DNA of 64,000 nt, taken from the NCBI GenBank assembly GCA_003344405.1, contig NOWV01000109.1, positions 1-64,000 of the forward strand. The letters run 5' to 3'. Positions 39,234 to 52,674 of the stretch are shown piece after piece; positions within the stretch are counted from its first letter, which is position 1; every line of letters starts with the position of its first letter. The notes beneath the pieces were generated by a model. That model was not told where the DNA came from. It was given only the letters and a program-made list of their open reading frames with translations, and did no database searches. Source of the stretch: Trichoplax sp. H2. Taxonomy: Eukaryota > Placozoa > Uniplacotomia > Trichoplacea. A program made the position numbers and the translations under genes.

Positions 39234-42200
39234 CTAGACTTGTCTTCCATGTCGGTAATCTTCATAATGGAGAGGTGGATCATTTCGACGATCATAGTGT
39301 TGTGGTGCACCGCGAGGCACATAATATGGATTTCCGTGTCTGTACATATCTTCTGGGGGTGAATCACGTACATAATGGCTATGGCCACGACTACTACTCT
39401 GCACGCGCAACGGCATTTCAACATGTTCCGGAGGATAATCCGGATATTGTCTAACATGAGTTCGATAGGAAAAATGAAAATATCGAATGGTTACTAACTT
39501 ACCGTATATAATTATATAGTTTCAGAAAAAAGTTAGTAAAAACAGAATGACGTCGCATTCATGTAAATCTAACCCGCGATGATCGAGCCGGCTTGTTTCG
39601 GCATAATGATTATCAACATATTCACGATTAGACTGTTGAGCTAATTGTCTAATAGCCTTTTTCTTATTAGATTCCTTTCGTAAACAAACACAGCAACCAA
39701 TCACGGCGATAAGAACTGAAATTATAGCATTGAATTCAAATTAATTGGTAATTTTGCTGCAATCAACAATAACATTTTGCGTTTACAAGTACGCATATAC
39801 ATGTAGCTTACCGATTCCGCCAAGAGATCCGCCACCGATAGCTATCCACTGCCAAACTTTTAGTCCTGCAAAAGGTTTATCCCAAAAACTTACAGTTGGT
39901 GTAGCACTTGGAGTAGCACTACTGCTGGCTGCAGTTTTCGTAGTAGCAGCTTGTGTTGGAGGGATAACAGTAGCTTGTCCAACCTTATACGACATGGCTG
40001 TTACCTACATTTCAAATAATACTAAGCTATAAGGCGTATTTTTAACAAAGATACCATGCATAAAACATTTGGCATAATACTACTGCAGCAAAATGTAGAA
40101 CCATTCTTCATAAAGATAATACTAGCCCACGAATGGTAATAAAAGTAATTGTGGGTAATTTTATATCGTTAGGCACTACATAACTTACAGAATTTTGATT
40201 GATTGGAATCGATAAGGTTTGATCTTGTACTTTTTTGATTAGCGTCGCAGAGGTATTATTTATAGTTGAGTAACTGCCTTGGAATAATACCTAAAGATAA
40301 GAGAAGTAAATGAATGATATCGTCGTTCAGCTACTAAAGATTACGATAGTGACCTAATACTTACCGTAATCGATGTTGTGTTAGTAGCTCTATTAACTGA
40401 TACTGTTACATTCTTAATTGTGGAATCCTATTTGTGAATTATATTATAATTAGTGATATTATAAAATTAACAGGTAAGACTCACACGGTTGTTTGGAGAA
40501 ATCTAGTCAAAATTTACGAAATAATACCGATAGGCCTAGAGACTTTTTAAATTCTGCAATGATATTAGCTTGACTAGAGGCCAAATTATCCTCAGCTTCG
40601 GGGAATATCACCTTGATAAGCAAAAGCACGGACATTTACTGTTAATTTCTATTTCTTTCAATTTAGTGTTTATAATTTTCAATCATGTAGCTTATTAGTA
40701 CCAATACCTGATATGATTGCACAATGGTTGTACCATCGTCTATAATGTTATGAGAGCAGATTTATTAAATATATTGGACAAAACTTTATCACTGTAATTT
40801 TTTACCGTTTAAAACTTAGAACGTTGCAAACAGAATTGCAGTACAAACCTTTGCATTCCGTTCCCTGTAGAGTTTGACCTGTTGAACAAGAATTGACACA
40901 TCCACCTAAAGATGCTACCTTTCCACCACTGCATGCCGTACAATAGTCTGGACTGTTACGGCAACTTACACATTTGTTAGTATTGCAAGCTATGAGGTAG
41001 TATGAATATTTGACCATTAGAATTTCAAATAAAGTATCAATTCAGGTACTCGTTACAAGATAACAGCAACGTACCAAAGCAATGTGTTGAATTCCCAGTA
41101 ATTGTGTAAGTTCCAGACGGACATGACGCGTAGCACATTAAATTGTATAAGTAAAATCCGGTCTGACACGCAGTACATGCTGATGAACTTGTACATGACG
41201 AGCATGCACTACCACAAACTAAGGATTGACAATACATTGGTAATCTAGGTCGATTACTGTGTAGGATAGAATAAAAATAATAGTTTCTACTCACGAATGG
41301 GTAGCACTCCACCATTTTCTGCCATTGTACGAGCACAGGCAGCCGCTGCTGGAGGGCATGTCACGGAACCAGAGCATCCAGAAAATTGTAATTTTTGACC
41401 AGTCGTTGAGCACGTCATTTCCTGATCTATAAGAAATATAATTAGCACGTTCAATATTGGACCTCTTCCTGATCCAAAATATTAAATATAGTTGAAGGCA
41501 ATTCAATCTTGATAGCTAATGCATTTAAGTATGTCACATAGTTGTAGAGATCTATACAAGTACGAGTATACATATGAGTCCATTTTAAACAAGACATAGT
41601 GTTTCTGCAATGTCCTATTTCTTGTCTTACTATTTCCGGCTGTAGCTTTAATTACAGTCTGCCCTGATGTTGTATTCCTGTAGCAGCGATATTCAATACA
41701 TTGAGCTTTTTCAACATTTACAGATTGTCCTAGTGTTCCCATCGCACATTTGGAGTTGGCACCAAACTTATTCCCACAGTCTATGATTGTGAGTATTTTT
41801 AAAAGGGTGATATTACTTGCCAGTATGAAAACTATCTAGGGCTAGTGTGATTTAAAAATTAAAGTCATTGCATTGAAAGCTATATTTTAGCTTTCCGATC
41901 AAATGAAATAGATAGGCAGTAAAGCTTACTGTTACTGAGACCAGTAGAGGAGCAGACAGAAGCACTTGCTGGCATAAAAACAGTACAATTGTCCATGTAC
42001 AGATTAGTTTGACAGAGTCCCTACAGTTATTTTTATAGCAGTTTTATTGTTAATTGCATAAAAAAGTAAAAGGGTATGGAAATTTTTACTACACACATCG
42101 TCAGTATTTCTGTATTATATGCTACCTGTGCAAAATAATCGAAAGTGCAACCGGATGTCGCCTCTTTAGAGCACGCATATGGATAGCTAGCTTGATTTTT

Positions 42201-44348
42201 GCATGAACCTTGGACAAAATTGCATCCTAAGCCTATCCGGTTAAGTAAATAATAGATATCAGACATGGCCATTAGACGCTAAATACTGTACATAGCATGA
42301 AGGAAAAGCATAGCTAAGAATGTTGAAATTTAGCTCGATGGTGTTGAACGGTGTTACCTTTGCCCCACAGTAGTTGATGCTTTGACTCTGCCGTATAGTT
42401 TACCTGATACCAACCGCTATCTTCCATTAACGCTAAAGTAAATTTGCTGATACTGACAACGCTATTAATTCAGAGAAATTAAACAATTATGGCTTATTCA
42501 TATTTAAAACTATTACGATTTTTTCCTTACTCAGCAAGACCGACTACAATTGCAGCTGTCATTAGTTCGTCCCGCAGCGTTCTCATTTCCCAATGAGAGC
42601 TAGAAAGCAATTTGGTTTACTAAGAGTCGATACTTTTGACGCAAAAATTAATCAGCTAACGAACTAGCTCAATCAGCTTTGTTCAAATACTGGTATACAT
42701 CAGGTAGTATTATATTAGTAGTTTATTATTACCCTACACTTCCTTCACCGCCAGCATCTTCAAGTTCTACACCTTGAATGGTGCTACAGTTATAATATTG
42801 TCTCGCAACTTCTACTACCTGTTATTCAAACATTATATTACGCTTATTTTCTATTTCATCAAAAAAATTGCGATCATTTAACGTCGGTGTGCCTTACTAA
42901 CGATAAAACAATGCAAGACAATTTATTTTTTGTATTTGGATAAATTGTATTGATTTCTATAATCTTCAAAGGACCGATATTATGTTATAGTTGGCGTAGT
43001 GCTTAGTAATAATAAAGTATAACAAGTAATTGTTATTACCTTGGGAGAATTGATAACATTAACTTTCTTGCCATTGATTGTCATGACAGAGTTAGCAATA
43101 TATGTAGTTCCATTCGGTCGTTGGAAGCTAATGTATTGAATAATATAGATGAATTCATTGTATGCCATTTCTGATGATATACTATAGGTAATACGCGGAT
43201 ATAGTCTGCAGTATACTGCGTACAATTGCCGTCGTTACTCGATCCATGTTATTTGCATTAAGTAACAACTTTTTAATTACTGTAGGTAGTCCATTGCTAC
43301 TGTAGAATTACAGAGTATTTATTTCTTCGAAAGTATCTTATTCTTACTTGCTGAACAGAGATGATGAAAATCCAAGAGCATGAAAAAATTCATGTATAGC
43401 TGTGAAGCGCAGCGTCTCAAATTGGGTAGTGGAAACAAATTTCTGATAGAATAGGATACAAAAAGGAATAAGCAATATTAATCAAAGATTGTCCAGGGTA
43501 GGAAAATAGATTTATTGGATTTAATAACTAACTACATTAGTACTTCACCAACTATTGTTAATGTATAGATCAAAGATTAAAAGATAGTTTCATGCATGTT
43601 GAAGCAGCAGAATGCTAATGAAGAAACACACACTATATACTCTGTCACTACTCGATTTCATAAATCAATTGACATTAGTTCACACAATATGTGTACTTAC
43701 ATCAGGGCAAAAGTTAACAAAACCGAGGATCGGTCGCTTGGTCGCTATATCCACTTTACATGCAGAAGCATAAGCTACAGTTCCAGCCTGACATAAAGCT
43801 AGAAAAATCATGAGAGTTTGGTACATTATATTACTCGTATTTTAGCGTGCACGGTGATTATGTACAACAGTTTACATTCTGACATCATTACCTGTATACT
43901 GAGCATAAATGTACATAATATAGTCTGATTCGGAGATTCCGCCACCGCCATAACTTGTACAGCTAGCAGTCGATGAACCATTAGAGCATAGATCGACTGT
44001 TGTATAATGCTGTGGCGCAAGTACATCGGTAGTAATAGTATTAGGACCACAAGCAGATGATTGAACAGACGAACATTTACCATCATTGACACCACCATTA
44101 TAGTATATTGTGCATGGATTGAATGATAAATTACCAGTAACAGGTGTAACAGCTAAAGCAGCTGCAAAATATTGCAAGACATTGGGTATGATTGTATTTT
44201 TCAAGTAAGCTTGGTTCGATGAGCTCATGTTTAATTTGTTTGGTACGTAATAAGGAGTAATACGAATAGGTTGTTTGCTCTGAACGGATCGTTTGCTAAC
44301 ATCTTTGGTTGGTAGTTTTGCTTCTTGTATATGGATATTTTGTTTGAT
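39234..44348 (-). CDS. Leishmanolysin-like membrane protease B, two Cys-rich repeats (exon 1 missing)
   Basis: Zinc endopeptidase of family M8, predicted at the cell surface. Minus-strand exons: 44348-43892, 43798-43701, 43442-43348, 43127-43040, 42818-42733, 42599-42531, 42461-42358, 42232-42126, 42020-41930, 41780-41631, 41426-41295, 41218-41075, 40989-40849, 40739-40708, 40611-40528, 40427-40365, 40290-40189, 40004-39812, 39715-39574, 39450-39234; 864 residues plus a missing signal exon. Zinc site HEFFHALGF is intact and the third ligand is present in SHWEMRTLRDELMT. Then come the gp63 Cys-rich end, two furin-like repeat exons (144 and 141 nt), a SEA-like module (VIFPEAEDN to LFQGSYS), a Ser/Thr/Pro stalk (TKTAASSSATPSATPT), a helix after [12 protein letters not shown], and a basic then Tyr/His/Arg-rich tail of about 120 residues ending YRHGRQV. 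Phases are consistent throughout. The expected N-terminal exon ends in phase 0 and was not found in 44349-45300. Confidence 0.94.
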
Positions 44349-46040
44349 CTAAGCGTAAGAAGAATAAATTTGTAAATGAAGGATGAATATTCTGAAGAAT
44401 ACAATACAGTGTGTCTTCCGTAACGAGTTGAACGGTTTGCTCGTTAACATGATCGAAATTAGTGAATATTATGGCTAACTATAAGAGGAATCTATCATGA
44501 AGAATCGGTGAGGCTCGATCGTTACTTATGATACTGTAATACTGCAGTTGATTGACTATAAGAGTTCAAACGACATTGATTCATTGATATTCAAGTGAAC
44601 TGTAAGCTTATGCATCATTAATTTTGCTATATTCTATTCTAAATTTATCCATCATTTAGGGATAATTTCCTGTATGGTAGATAAGATAAAAAGTTGTAGA
44701 GGTGCTAATCCATTAACTGTAGCAGATGTATTGTTTCTTCTAGTAGGCAATGGTACAAGGTTTACCAATTTCAGGGTATGGATTATTGGATCAATCGATT
44801 CCATACGAATTGATAAGTATAATTTAGGTTCTATCCGTTGTAGATTAGTTGGTAACAGTTATCAAAAAAAGGGAGATTGTGGTCGAGGACCTAGTAGATG
44901 CATTACAGGATATTGCTAGTTGATTTATCCGAGATTGGAAGAATTTAATCTGTTAATCCTTCAATAGCATTTTTCAACGATATGGATTCAAAAGAAACTT
45001 TATATTATTCAAGATTAACCACAAGAATTTATAATAAAGTTAGGAGATGGAGCAGAGAAGACAATGGTTTTTCTGTGCCTTCTACGTATAGACTCCTTTA
45101 GTTGTGTAGTTTTTTTCTATTAACTATTGGATAGGGAGGGCATCTTTTACTCCAGTTATTGATTGATGATGGCTTATCCTAATCTTGATCACTTGGGTCT
45201 TAATTAACTCTCGATTCAAAGAAACTTGACTTGATTATGATACACTATTGAACTAACTACAGTAGTGGGTTGTAGAGCATGTACAGATAATAACAAAGTA
45301 TTCACAAGAGTGAGGAAATGAAGAGTTTGCCTGGAGGCGAGCAACTGTTCCGATAGGAAATTAAAAAAAATGGTGGAAAACGCCTATGGACACTGTACAG
45401 TAGTTATCATTTTGGCTAGTTGATGTCGACCTTGAAAGGCCGCAAAAATACCCACCGAAATCGATTTTACTAGCAGTATCACATAGACAACGAGCTTGAT
45501 TCGTTCTCGTCTGCTTCATACTGGACATTATGATGTTTACAGAAAGTGTGATTTAATGATAGAGAAGAGAAAGATTTGATTCCCTCACCAAAGGGTAGGG
45601 GGATTGTCTGGCTTAATTAATTTATTGTATTATTATTTCAAGTACTGTCAACGTCGAGAAAAGTGAATTAGCGGTGGATCATTTACAAACTAAGGCAAAT
45701 AAACAATCATATGAAAGACTGTGATTTTATGGATGATTGAATAGGTAAATGAACAGCCAATGGAAGGATTGAACGTTTTATGCCGATGGTTGATATTTCA
45801 ATTTTGACGTAAGGCATTGATGGCCGCCATTTTAGGCTATTCCGACTAGGCGTAACCATGGCCGTGCTCTCTAGTAAACTATCAACACTAAACGAAGGAT
45901 AGGCAAATCGACAGTCGATCGGTCAGTATCGATCAAAGTCATCCACAGTCAATGCATGCCTTGAGGAGCTTATTAAAAGTACCATGGATTACCCACTATT
46001 CAACTATGAAAAATTGACCATTTTTAAGGTTGATATAATT
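44349..46040. other. Upstream of gene B; no gene confirmed
   Basis: Should contain the signal-peptide exon and promoter of gene B, but no minus-strand exon with ATG, hydrophobic core and phase-0 donor could be fixed. A plus-strand frame at 44674-44919 (81 codons) is open but unrecognised. From about 45.3 kb the sequence becomes visibly less AT-rich. Confidence 0.4.
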
Positions 46041-46044
46041 GAAA

Positions 46045-46717
46045 TCAAGGCGGACGATTGGGTAGGCATCTAATTTTTGTTTTGAATCGTATTTTGATGA
46101 CTTTGCTGGTGGTACGATGACTGTTGATCGCAAAGTGGATCCACTACTGATAAGTCTATGGAGTCTAAGAATGAATGAGGATGCATCGCACTGGATAGAT
46201 CTTAGTCTAGATGATGAGAAGAAGTGAATTTTACCACTATAAGGGATCTAATTTGAGGGTGATTTAAGGCCCCAAGACGGAAGATTGGTTAGGCATTTCA
46301 TTTTACCTGGAATCGTATTTTGATGACTTTGCTTGTGTTACGATGGATGTTCATCGCCAAGCGGATCTACTACGGACAAGTCTATGGAGTCTAAGAATGA
46401 ATGAGGATGCATCATACTGGATAGATCTTAGTGTAGATGATGAGAAGAAGTGAATTTTACCACTATAAGGGATCTAATTTGAGGGTGATTTAAGGCCCCA
46501 AGACGCAAGATTGGTTAGGCATTTCATTTTACCTGGAATCGTATTTTGATGACTTTGCTTGTGTTACGATGAATGTTCATCGCCAAGCGGATCTACTACG
46601 GACAAGTCTATGGAGTCTAAGAATGAATGAGGATGCATCATACTGGATAGATCTTAGTGTAGATGATGAGAAGAAGTGAATTTTACCACTATAAGGGATC
46701 AAATTTGAGGGTGATTA
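46045..46717. repeat. Three tandem copies of a 226-bp unit sharing an open frame
   Basis: The landmark GAATCGTATTTTGATGACTT occurs at 46084, 46310 and 46536, exactly 226 bp apart. Copies 2 and 3 are nearly identical, copy 1 is diverged, and the last copy is incomplete. Each carries the same plus-strand open frame of about 47 codons from ESYFDDFA through SLWSLRMNEDAS to WIDLS-DDEKK and a TGA. The frame survives in the diverged copy despite amino-acid changes. No start codon or splice signal supports expression, and I recognise no domain. Confidence 0.9.
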
Positions 46718-47618
46718 CCATGTTGAAATAGGAAATGCTCTTTCGCCATTGGCAACAGCGGAGCAAATTACAGTGTACCTACGCTAAATATACCTGGCAT
46801 TACAGTGTATCGTATCAAGTTGGCGCTAGTACACGGTAAGATATACGTTGTTGATAAGAAGGCAGATCAATGAATAGAAAGTAAACTACTGTTGATGAAG
46901 ATGGATAGTGAAGAGTGTTTCCTCTCGTTACCAATAGGATTTACTATATACTACAAGCGAATGGATGAGTAGTTGTTTTTATTCAATCTGCTGTAAAAGG
47001 ACGATAATTCAATTAACAACCCATTCAATTCTGCCATCTCTCATTGCATATTGCCAACTTACGCGGTCATAGACACAATTTTGTTGCTGGATGGGTGTCA
47101 GAGAGACTTGGTAGATGAGACAGGTACAAATTAAGATGGAAATCGATTTCATCTTTAACGTTTTCACATAGGAAAATGGAAAGGAAATGATCGTCCTAAT
47201 ATCATTGGCTTCTCCACCGCCAACGTTGTGGAGAAGAAGTTGAGCAAGGGCGGAGTTTCTCCCGTCGGTACTGCTGTCTGTCCATGGTCTAGTGTATCAG
47301 TCACGGCTTGTCCCATAGTCGATCAGACTAGATCGACGCTTTGTGTGTGGCATTCTCCAGGGGTACCGGTACGGTACGATTACGGTACCACTAGCAGTCA
47401 ACATCATGACGTCATAGTGGTTGTCCAATGGCGTCGTCATGGCGCCAAATGCACAGTCAAAACGCTGTGAGAACAGGGCCATAGCGACGGAGCAGATTGG
47501 AAAAGATTTTGGCCATCAGCAAGGCTAAATTCATCTTTTGCTGCAGCGCTAGAATTGTATTCTTACCCTGAGTCCACTGTCAAGGGACTTTATGATCAGA
47601 TATGTTGATGGATTGATT
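46718..47618. other. Comparatively GC-rich stretch, no gene recognised
   Basis: Sequence around 47200-47500 has a base composition unlike the rest of the window. An 80-codon plus-strand frame (47228-47470) and an overlapping minus frame are open, but neither resembles a known protein. This may be part of an inserted repetitive element. Confidence 0.35.
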
Positions 47619-48960
47619 GTACGAGTTATTGTTTCTGTTTTCTTTCTAATCAGATGGGCAAGATTGAAATCATCATGGCAAGGACGTGTCGTGCTCCACT
47701 TGTGACTTCTCTTTACCTTCCAGGAGCTCTTTCAAGTTTCAAGAGGATTAGTGTCTATTTGGTTCAAATTCCTTATGAGCAGATCCTTGCAAACTTGAGC
47801 AGTTGGCAATGAATGCTTATAGAGTGTTCACCACATCCACTATAAATATAGTTCCAATTTCTCATGAGCAGATCCTTGCAAACTTGAGCAGTTGGCAATG
47901 AATGCTTATAAAGCACATCCACTATAAATATAGCTCCAATTTCNNNNNNNNNNNNNNNNNNNNGTACGAGTTATTGTTTCTGTTTTCTTTCTAATCACAT
48001 GGGGCAAGATTGAAATCATCATGGCAGGGTCGTGTCGTGCTCCACTTGTGACTTCTCTTTACCTTCCAGGAGCTCTTTCATGTTGAGATCCTTGCAAACA
48101 TGAGCAGTTGGCAATGAATGCTTATAAAGTGTTCACCACATCCACTATAAATATAGTTCCAATTTCTCATGAGCAGATCCTTGCAAACTTGAGCAGTTGG
48201 CAATGAATGCTTATAAAGCACATCCACTATAAATATAGCTCCAATTTCTCATGAGCAGATCCTTGTAAACTTGAGCAGTCGGCAATGAATGCTTATAAAG
48301 TGTTCAACACATCCACTATAAATATAGTTCCAATTTCTCATGCGCAGATCCTTGCAAACTTGAGCAGTTGGCAATGAATGCTTATAAAGTGTTCATTGCA
48401 AACTTGAGCAGTTGGCAATGAATGCTTATAAAGTGTTCATTGCAAACTTGAGCAGTTGGCAATGAATGCTTATAAAGTGTTCAACACATCCACTATAAAT
48501 ATAGTTCCAATTTCTCATAAATAGATCCTTGCAAACTTAAACAGTTGGCAATGGATGCTTTTAAAGTGTTCAGCACAACTACTGTAAATATACCGTAGTT
48601 TAAATTTCTCGTGAGCAGATCCTTGCAAGCTTGAGCAGTTGGCAATGAATGCTTTTAAAGTGTTCAGCACAACTACTGTAAATATAATGTAGTTTAAATT
48701 CCTTATGAGCTGAATCTTGCAAACTTGAGCAGTTGGCAATGAATACTTTTAAAGTGTTCACCACAACTACTGTAAATATAGTTTAAATTTCTCATCAGCA
48801 GATCCTTGCAAACTTGTGTAGTTGGCAATGAATACTCTAAAGTATTCACCACAACTACTATAAATATAGTTCCAATTTCTCATAAACAGATCCTTGCAAA
48901 CTTGAGCAGTTGGCAATGAATACTTTTAAAGTGTTAAGCACAACTACTGTAAATTAAACA
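47619..48960. repeat. 89-bp tandem array, about a dozen copies, with a larger duplication across the gap
   Basis: The unit runs TTGCAAACTTGAGCAGTTGG, CAATGAATGCTTATAAAGTG, TTCACCACATCCACTATAAA, TATAGTTCCAATTTCTCATG, AGCAGATCC. Around 48350-48480 a shortened unit of about 44 bp repeats three times. Copies become more diverged toward 48960. The 110-bp block starting GTACGAGTTATTGTTTCTGT is present at 47619 and again directly after the N run at 47964. A minus-strand open frame at 48515-48739 lies wholly inside the repeat and is not a gene. Confidence 0.9.
47944..47963. other. Assembly gap (20 N)
   Basis: Twenty undetermined bases inside the tandem array. The sequence after the gap restarts at the same block that begins at 47619, so copy number here is unreliable and the duplication may be an assembly artefact. 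Confidence 0.98.
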
Positions 48961-50540
48961 CAGTGTACAACAATTTCTATGCAAAACCAGGGACTAAGCC
49001 CTCCATATCCAAAAATGATACTAACCGCTAACTCACCTTAATACCACTGTCCTACTCTTATTCCATTTCACTGGCTCATTACCGTACGGACACTAGCGTT
49101 TAGGCTTCAGTAGTCTCGATAAAACAGGCAGCACGAAAACTGTCCTAAACTAGTAGAAATCTGGTCTACTTTCAGTCTCCTTTCGATGACTATTTAAAAT
49201 ACCCCATGGGTATTCATACTTTTCTTTCAATCGAATGTTGAACACAATCATATACTAATATAGCTATAGAAAAGAGTCTAACTTTGTTATTGTGGTATTT
49301 CGGTAATCTGCCACAGTCAAGACTCGAAAGGTTCATCGTGATCATTGATCCAGCGAGTACTACTTTTAGATTACAAAAAGGAAAAAATGGAATAAGCTGA
49401 TTAGCGCCACAGATTACTCACAAAATTCCATTTTTTTTTACTGTTAGTAGTCCCTAGTAGCACTAGACACACGCTCAAGCTGTAGTGATCGAAAACTGAC
49501 AAGAAATGACGCAATAATGAGGTAGTGATGTACCCCATATTTGATAGAGTTTGATTTCTAAGCATCAGTATTGTCGTCATGCTAATATTAGACGATCGCT
49601 AATGGCTATATTAGAAATTGTTGATGACTAATATTAGTCAGTTAGCCAAGTATGATCATAGATTTGTAGAATTTACCGGTTAAATTTAAAAGTCCATGGT
49701 ATGATACAAGATTGACGAGATTTGATATGGGATAATTATTATCGAGATGCCAGCAACTTATGATTAGTGGAAGAGTATTGATATTTTAAGCAGATTGATT
49801 CGTACTGTAAAGCATACGGATGATCTATCTATTTGAGGAAAAGTCTTCTATTTGATGATTTAGATCTGATTTTAGGCAACAAAAAATACATTAAACGAAA
49901 AGTATTTAAGAACTGCCAGGATGAGCTTGGAGCCGACTAGATTTCAATTCTGTTGAGCTCAGGACACATTCAATTAGATTCTTGTTGTACTTAATTATTG
50001 CTCTAAGATTCTTAACTTTGTAATAAAAGCCATTTTTTTATTTAATCTATCTGAAGCAATTATTCGGTGAGAATTGTAGGCAGATTAAATAGAATAGTTG
50101 TGAGATACTTTATGACAGCCACGCTTTGCTACAAGTCCACGATAGACTTAGCAGACTCACAATGGTATTGGAGATACTACCGTGAGCTAGTTATAATTCT
50201 ATCAAATAAGGCAGCTATTTTAACATAGTGGTACCTTGGCTGTATCTTACAAAAATGAGTCAGTCTATACATTTCCAATTTTCTTAGATCAAGGTGCACG
50301 ATTTTTTCAGCGAGCACTGCTGGTCAGGCCTCGTGTCGATAGTCGTTATTGACTTTGGGCTATTTCTTCAAGAATTACAATATACAATTTCTTCTGTCTA
50401 TGGACACATTATGATGTTACAGTCATGCCAAAATGCTGTAGAAACATACGATGCTGTAATACTTACTCATGGTAGAGAAATGTTTATGCATTCTATTCAA
50501 GACTAAGTTCAAACTCTACTTGCAATAAGCCATCTCAGCT
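48961..50540. other. No gene seen
   Basis: AT-rich sequence after the repeat array. A 70-codon plus-strand frame at 50294-50506 is unrecognised and lacks splice or start context. Confidence 0.4.
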
Positions 50541-50936
50541 GTACTTAAATTACAGGATTGTAAGCTCACTATCTGTTGCTGGTTCAAAGTAGGAAAACCG
50601 ATTGTAATAGAACTAATCAGGAAATTTAAAAATTTAAACTTCATTTAACCTTAATAAGAAGAAAATCGGCACGCAGCTCTACTCTAGCCGAATATAATAT
50701 AGCAAATTAAATTACACTTAAATTTCAGGATTGTAAGCTCACTATCTGTTGCTAGTTCAAAGTAGGAAAACCGATTGTGATAGATCTAATCAGGAAAATT
50801 TTAAAATTTATAGAAAATTGGGAAAATTAACGATATGCCCCTATATTTTTAGAAAATTTAAACTTCATTTAACCTTAATAAGAAGAAAATCGGCACACAA
50901 CTCTACTCTAGCTGAATATAATATAGTAAATTAATA
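50541..50936. repeat. Tandem duplication, second copy carrying an insertion
   Basis: Copy 1 (about 50541-50712) and copy 2 (about 50715-50936) share GGATTGTAAGCTCACTATCT, GTAGGAAAACCGATTGT and AACTTCATTTAACCTTAATA to the end. Copy 2 holds about 45 extra bases near 50808-50852, including AACGATATGCCCCTATATTT. That extra piece resembles sequence at about 3270-3300. Confidence 0.85.
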
Positions 50937-52674
50937 AAAAAAAGACTTCTCGATAGAACTACTGGATTATGGACGATCAAAAGATTAGCGATTTACTTCT
51001 AGTAGTTCATGGCTGAATAATTTAAAGCTGTCTGCCTATACAGTGCGAGTATAGGCGTTCTTTTCATAACGCTCGCAATCATCATCAGCATGGTAACATT
51101 CGTCTTTAATTTACACGTATTTAGATGATTACTAGTAACAAAATTTACAGCGGGCCATCAAGAGTCCAATAAGGTAACCACAACAGTATTTACGTAGACA
51201 TTATTTCCACCAGCCAAAGTACAGTTTATGAATCATGTATCTATTTTTACCTCTAACATCAATAGAGACTCAGTACCCTACTGTATATAATTATCTTGTA
51301 CTCTAACTTAGAACCTTCAATGATAGTCCACGGCTACGAGCTACTAAATATGTCTTTAGATAAATACAGAAAGCAAAGCTACCGTACATCATACTAAACA
51401 TGGCTAACAAATAATTCATGAACATAATCTATAATTATAATTAATCCAATACTAAGCTACACCGGTGTACCGTTCGATCAAGCAGATTCCAGAATATCCT
51501 GAGGTGAGAATAGGAGACGATAAGATTTATTTCTGATTGGATTTATTGCGTCAAAAAAACATGGACTTGGGTAATAGATACTTGTTATGACCTGCTGTGC
51601 TAGGGGAAATATTGTCCTAATTTTGTATAAATAAAAAAGACTACGATAAACAGGGAAGGATACCGATGGTAAGTTACAGCTCAAACTAGAGGAGTTGATA
51701 CAGAATTTAGGATAAAATATTAGTCTGAAAAACCATTTGACATTGATAACATAGTCTTTAAACATATATCTATTGCACGCCTGAGATTACACTCATAATG
51801 ATTAACCTTAACAAGGTTTGTATGACAGCTTAATTTTCCAATATATTTGTATTTAATTAATTAATACACTAATTTCGCTCGCAAGGCTGCATACTAGTTC
51901 GTAAATATGAGGAATGATTCTAAATGGATAGAAAACAGAATGCGAGTATCTGCGTCTATAATCGAAATACTATAAACTATTTGCACAAGATTAACTAACA
52001 AATAAGAACAATCATCATAGTTTTTGACAGAGATCTCGTCGACATCTCATCCTTAAATCCGTATGCCGAGCTTCAATACGTGCAAAATTGCAACAAAGAC
52101 GACATACCGAACTCAAAACGTTAGTACAAAAAAATATCACGTTCATTTTTTCTAGGCTTAGAATGGCAAGAATAATACTCGTATAAAATACAGCCAATAG
52201 TTGATTTCAAAACAGTCATTGAGCTTTTATAGCGTAGTGAAAGTCAGCACTGCAAATAGTATCTTTATCCCAAAATAATTTGTTCGGGTTGCGATTAAGG
52301 TTTAAAATTTAGTAATTTCCGTGTTCCTAAAGATAAAAAAATTAAAAAATTGATTTTAGTCAGCTTTTATAATCTTGGCTGATATCGATACATCACAATT
52401 TTGTAAATGATAGATATTGCCAGAGTATTGCATATATGATAATAATCTATATCGATGATTAAATAGTCGAAATACTTAAAGTGATTTGGATGTGGCATTA
52501 AGCTATGAATTACATATGTTCTATTCTATAGTATTGTAGATATTAACCATAGTAAGTAAAGTTGGCATTTATATTTCAATTGCACTCTCTACTAATTATA
52601 CTGTATATATTATCCAAGCCATCACCTAGTGTTGCAGTCACAATCTATTTTTAATTAAGATCATCACTATAAAC
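50937..52674. other. Downstream of gene C, no gene recognised
   Basis: AT-rich, with open frames on the minus strand at 51478-51765 and 52015-52197 that lack recognisable character. It should hold the 3' untranslated region of gene C at its right end. Confidence 0.4.

Noticed and set aside
43225-43310. Minus-strand open stretch between the HEFFH exon and the next exon of gene B
   Set aside because: It interrupts the conserved 95-nt to 88-nt exon pair seen in A and C, and the better-matching exon is 43127-43040.
44674-44919. 81-codon plus-strand frame upstream of gene B
   Set aside because: Unrecognised, no signal peptide or domain, and could lie in the first intron of gene B.
48515-48739. 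74-codon minus-strand frame
   Set aside because: Entirely made of 89-bp tandem units.
52015-52197. Further last exon for gene C
   Set aside because: Gene C already ends in frame at TAA 52675-52677 with a total that is an exact multiple of three; no good phase-2 acceptor with a polar tail was found downstream.
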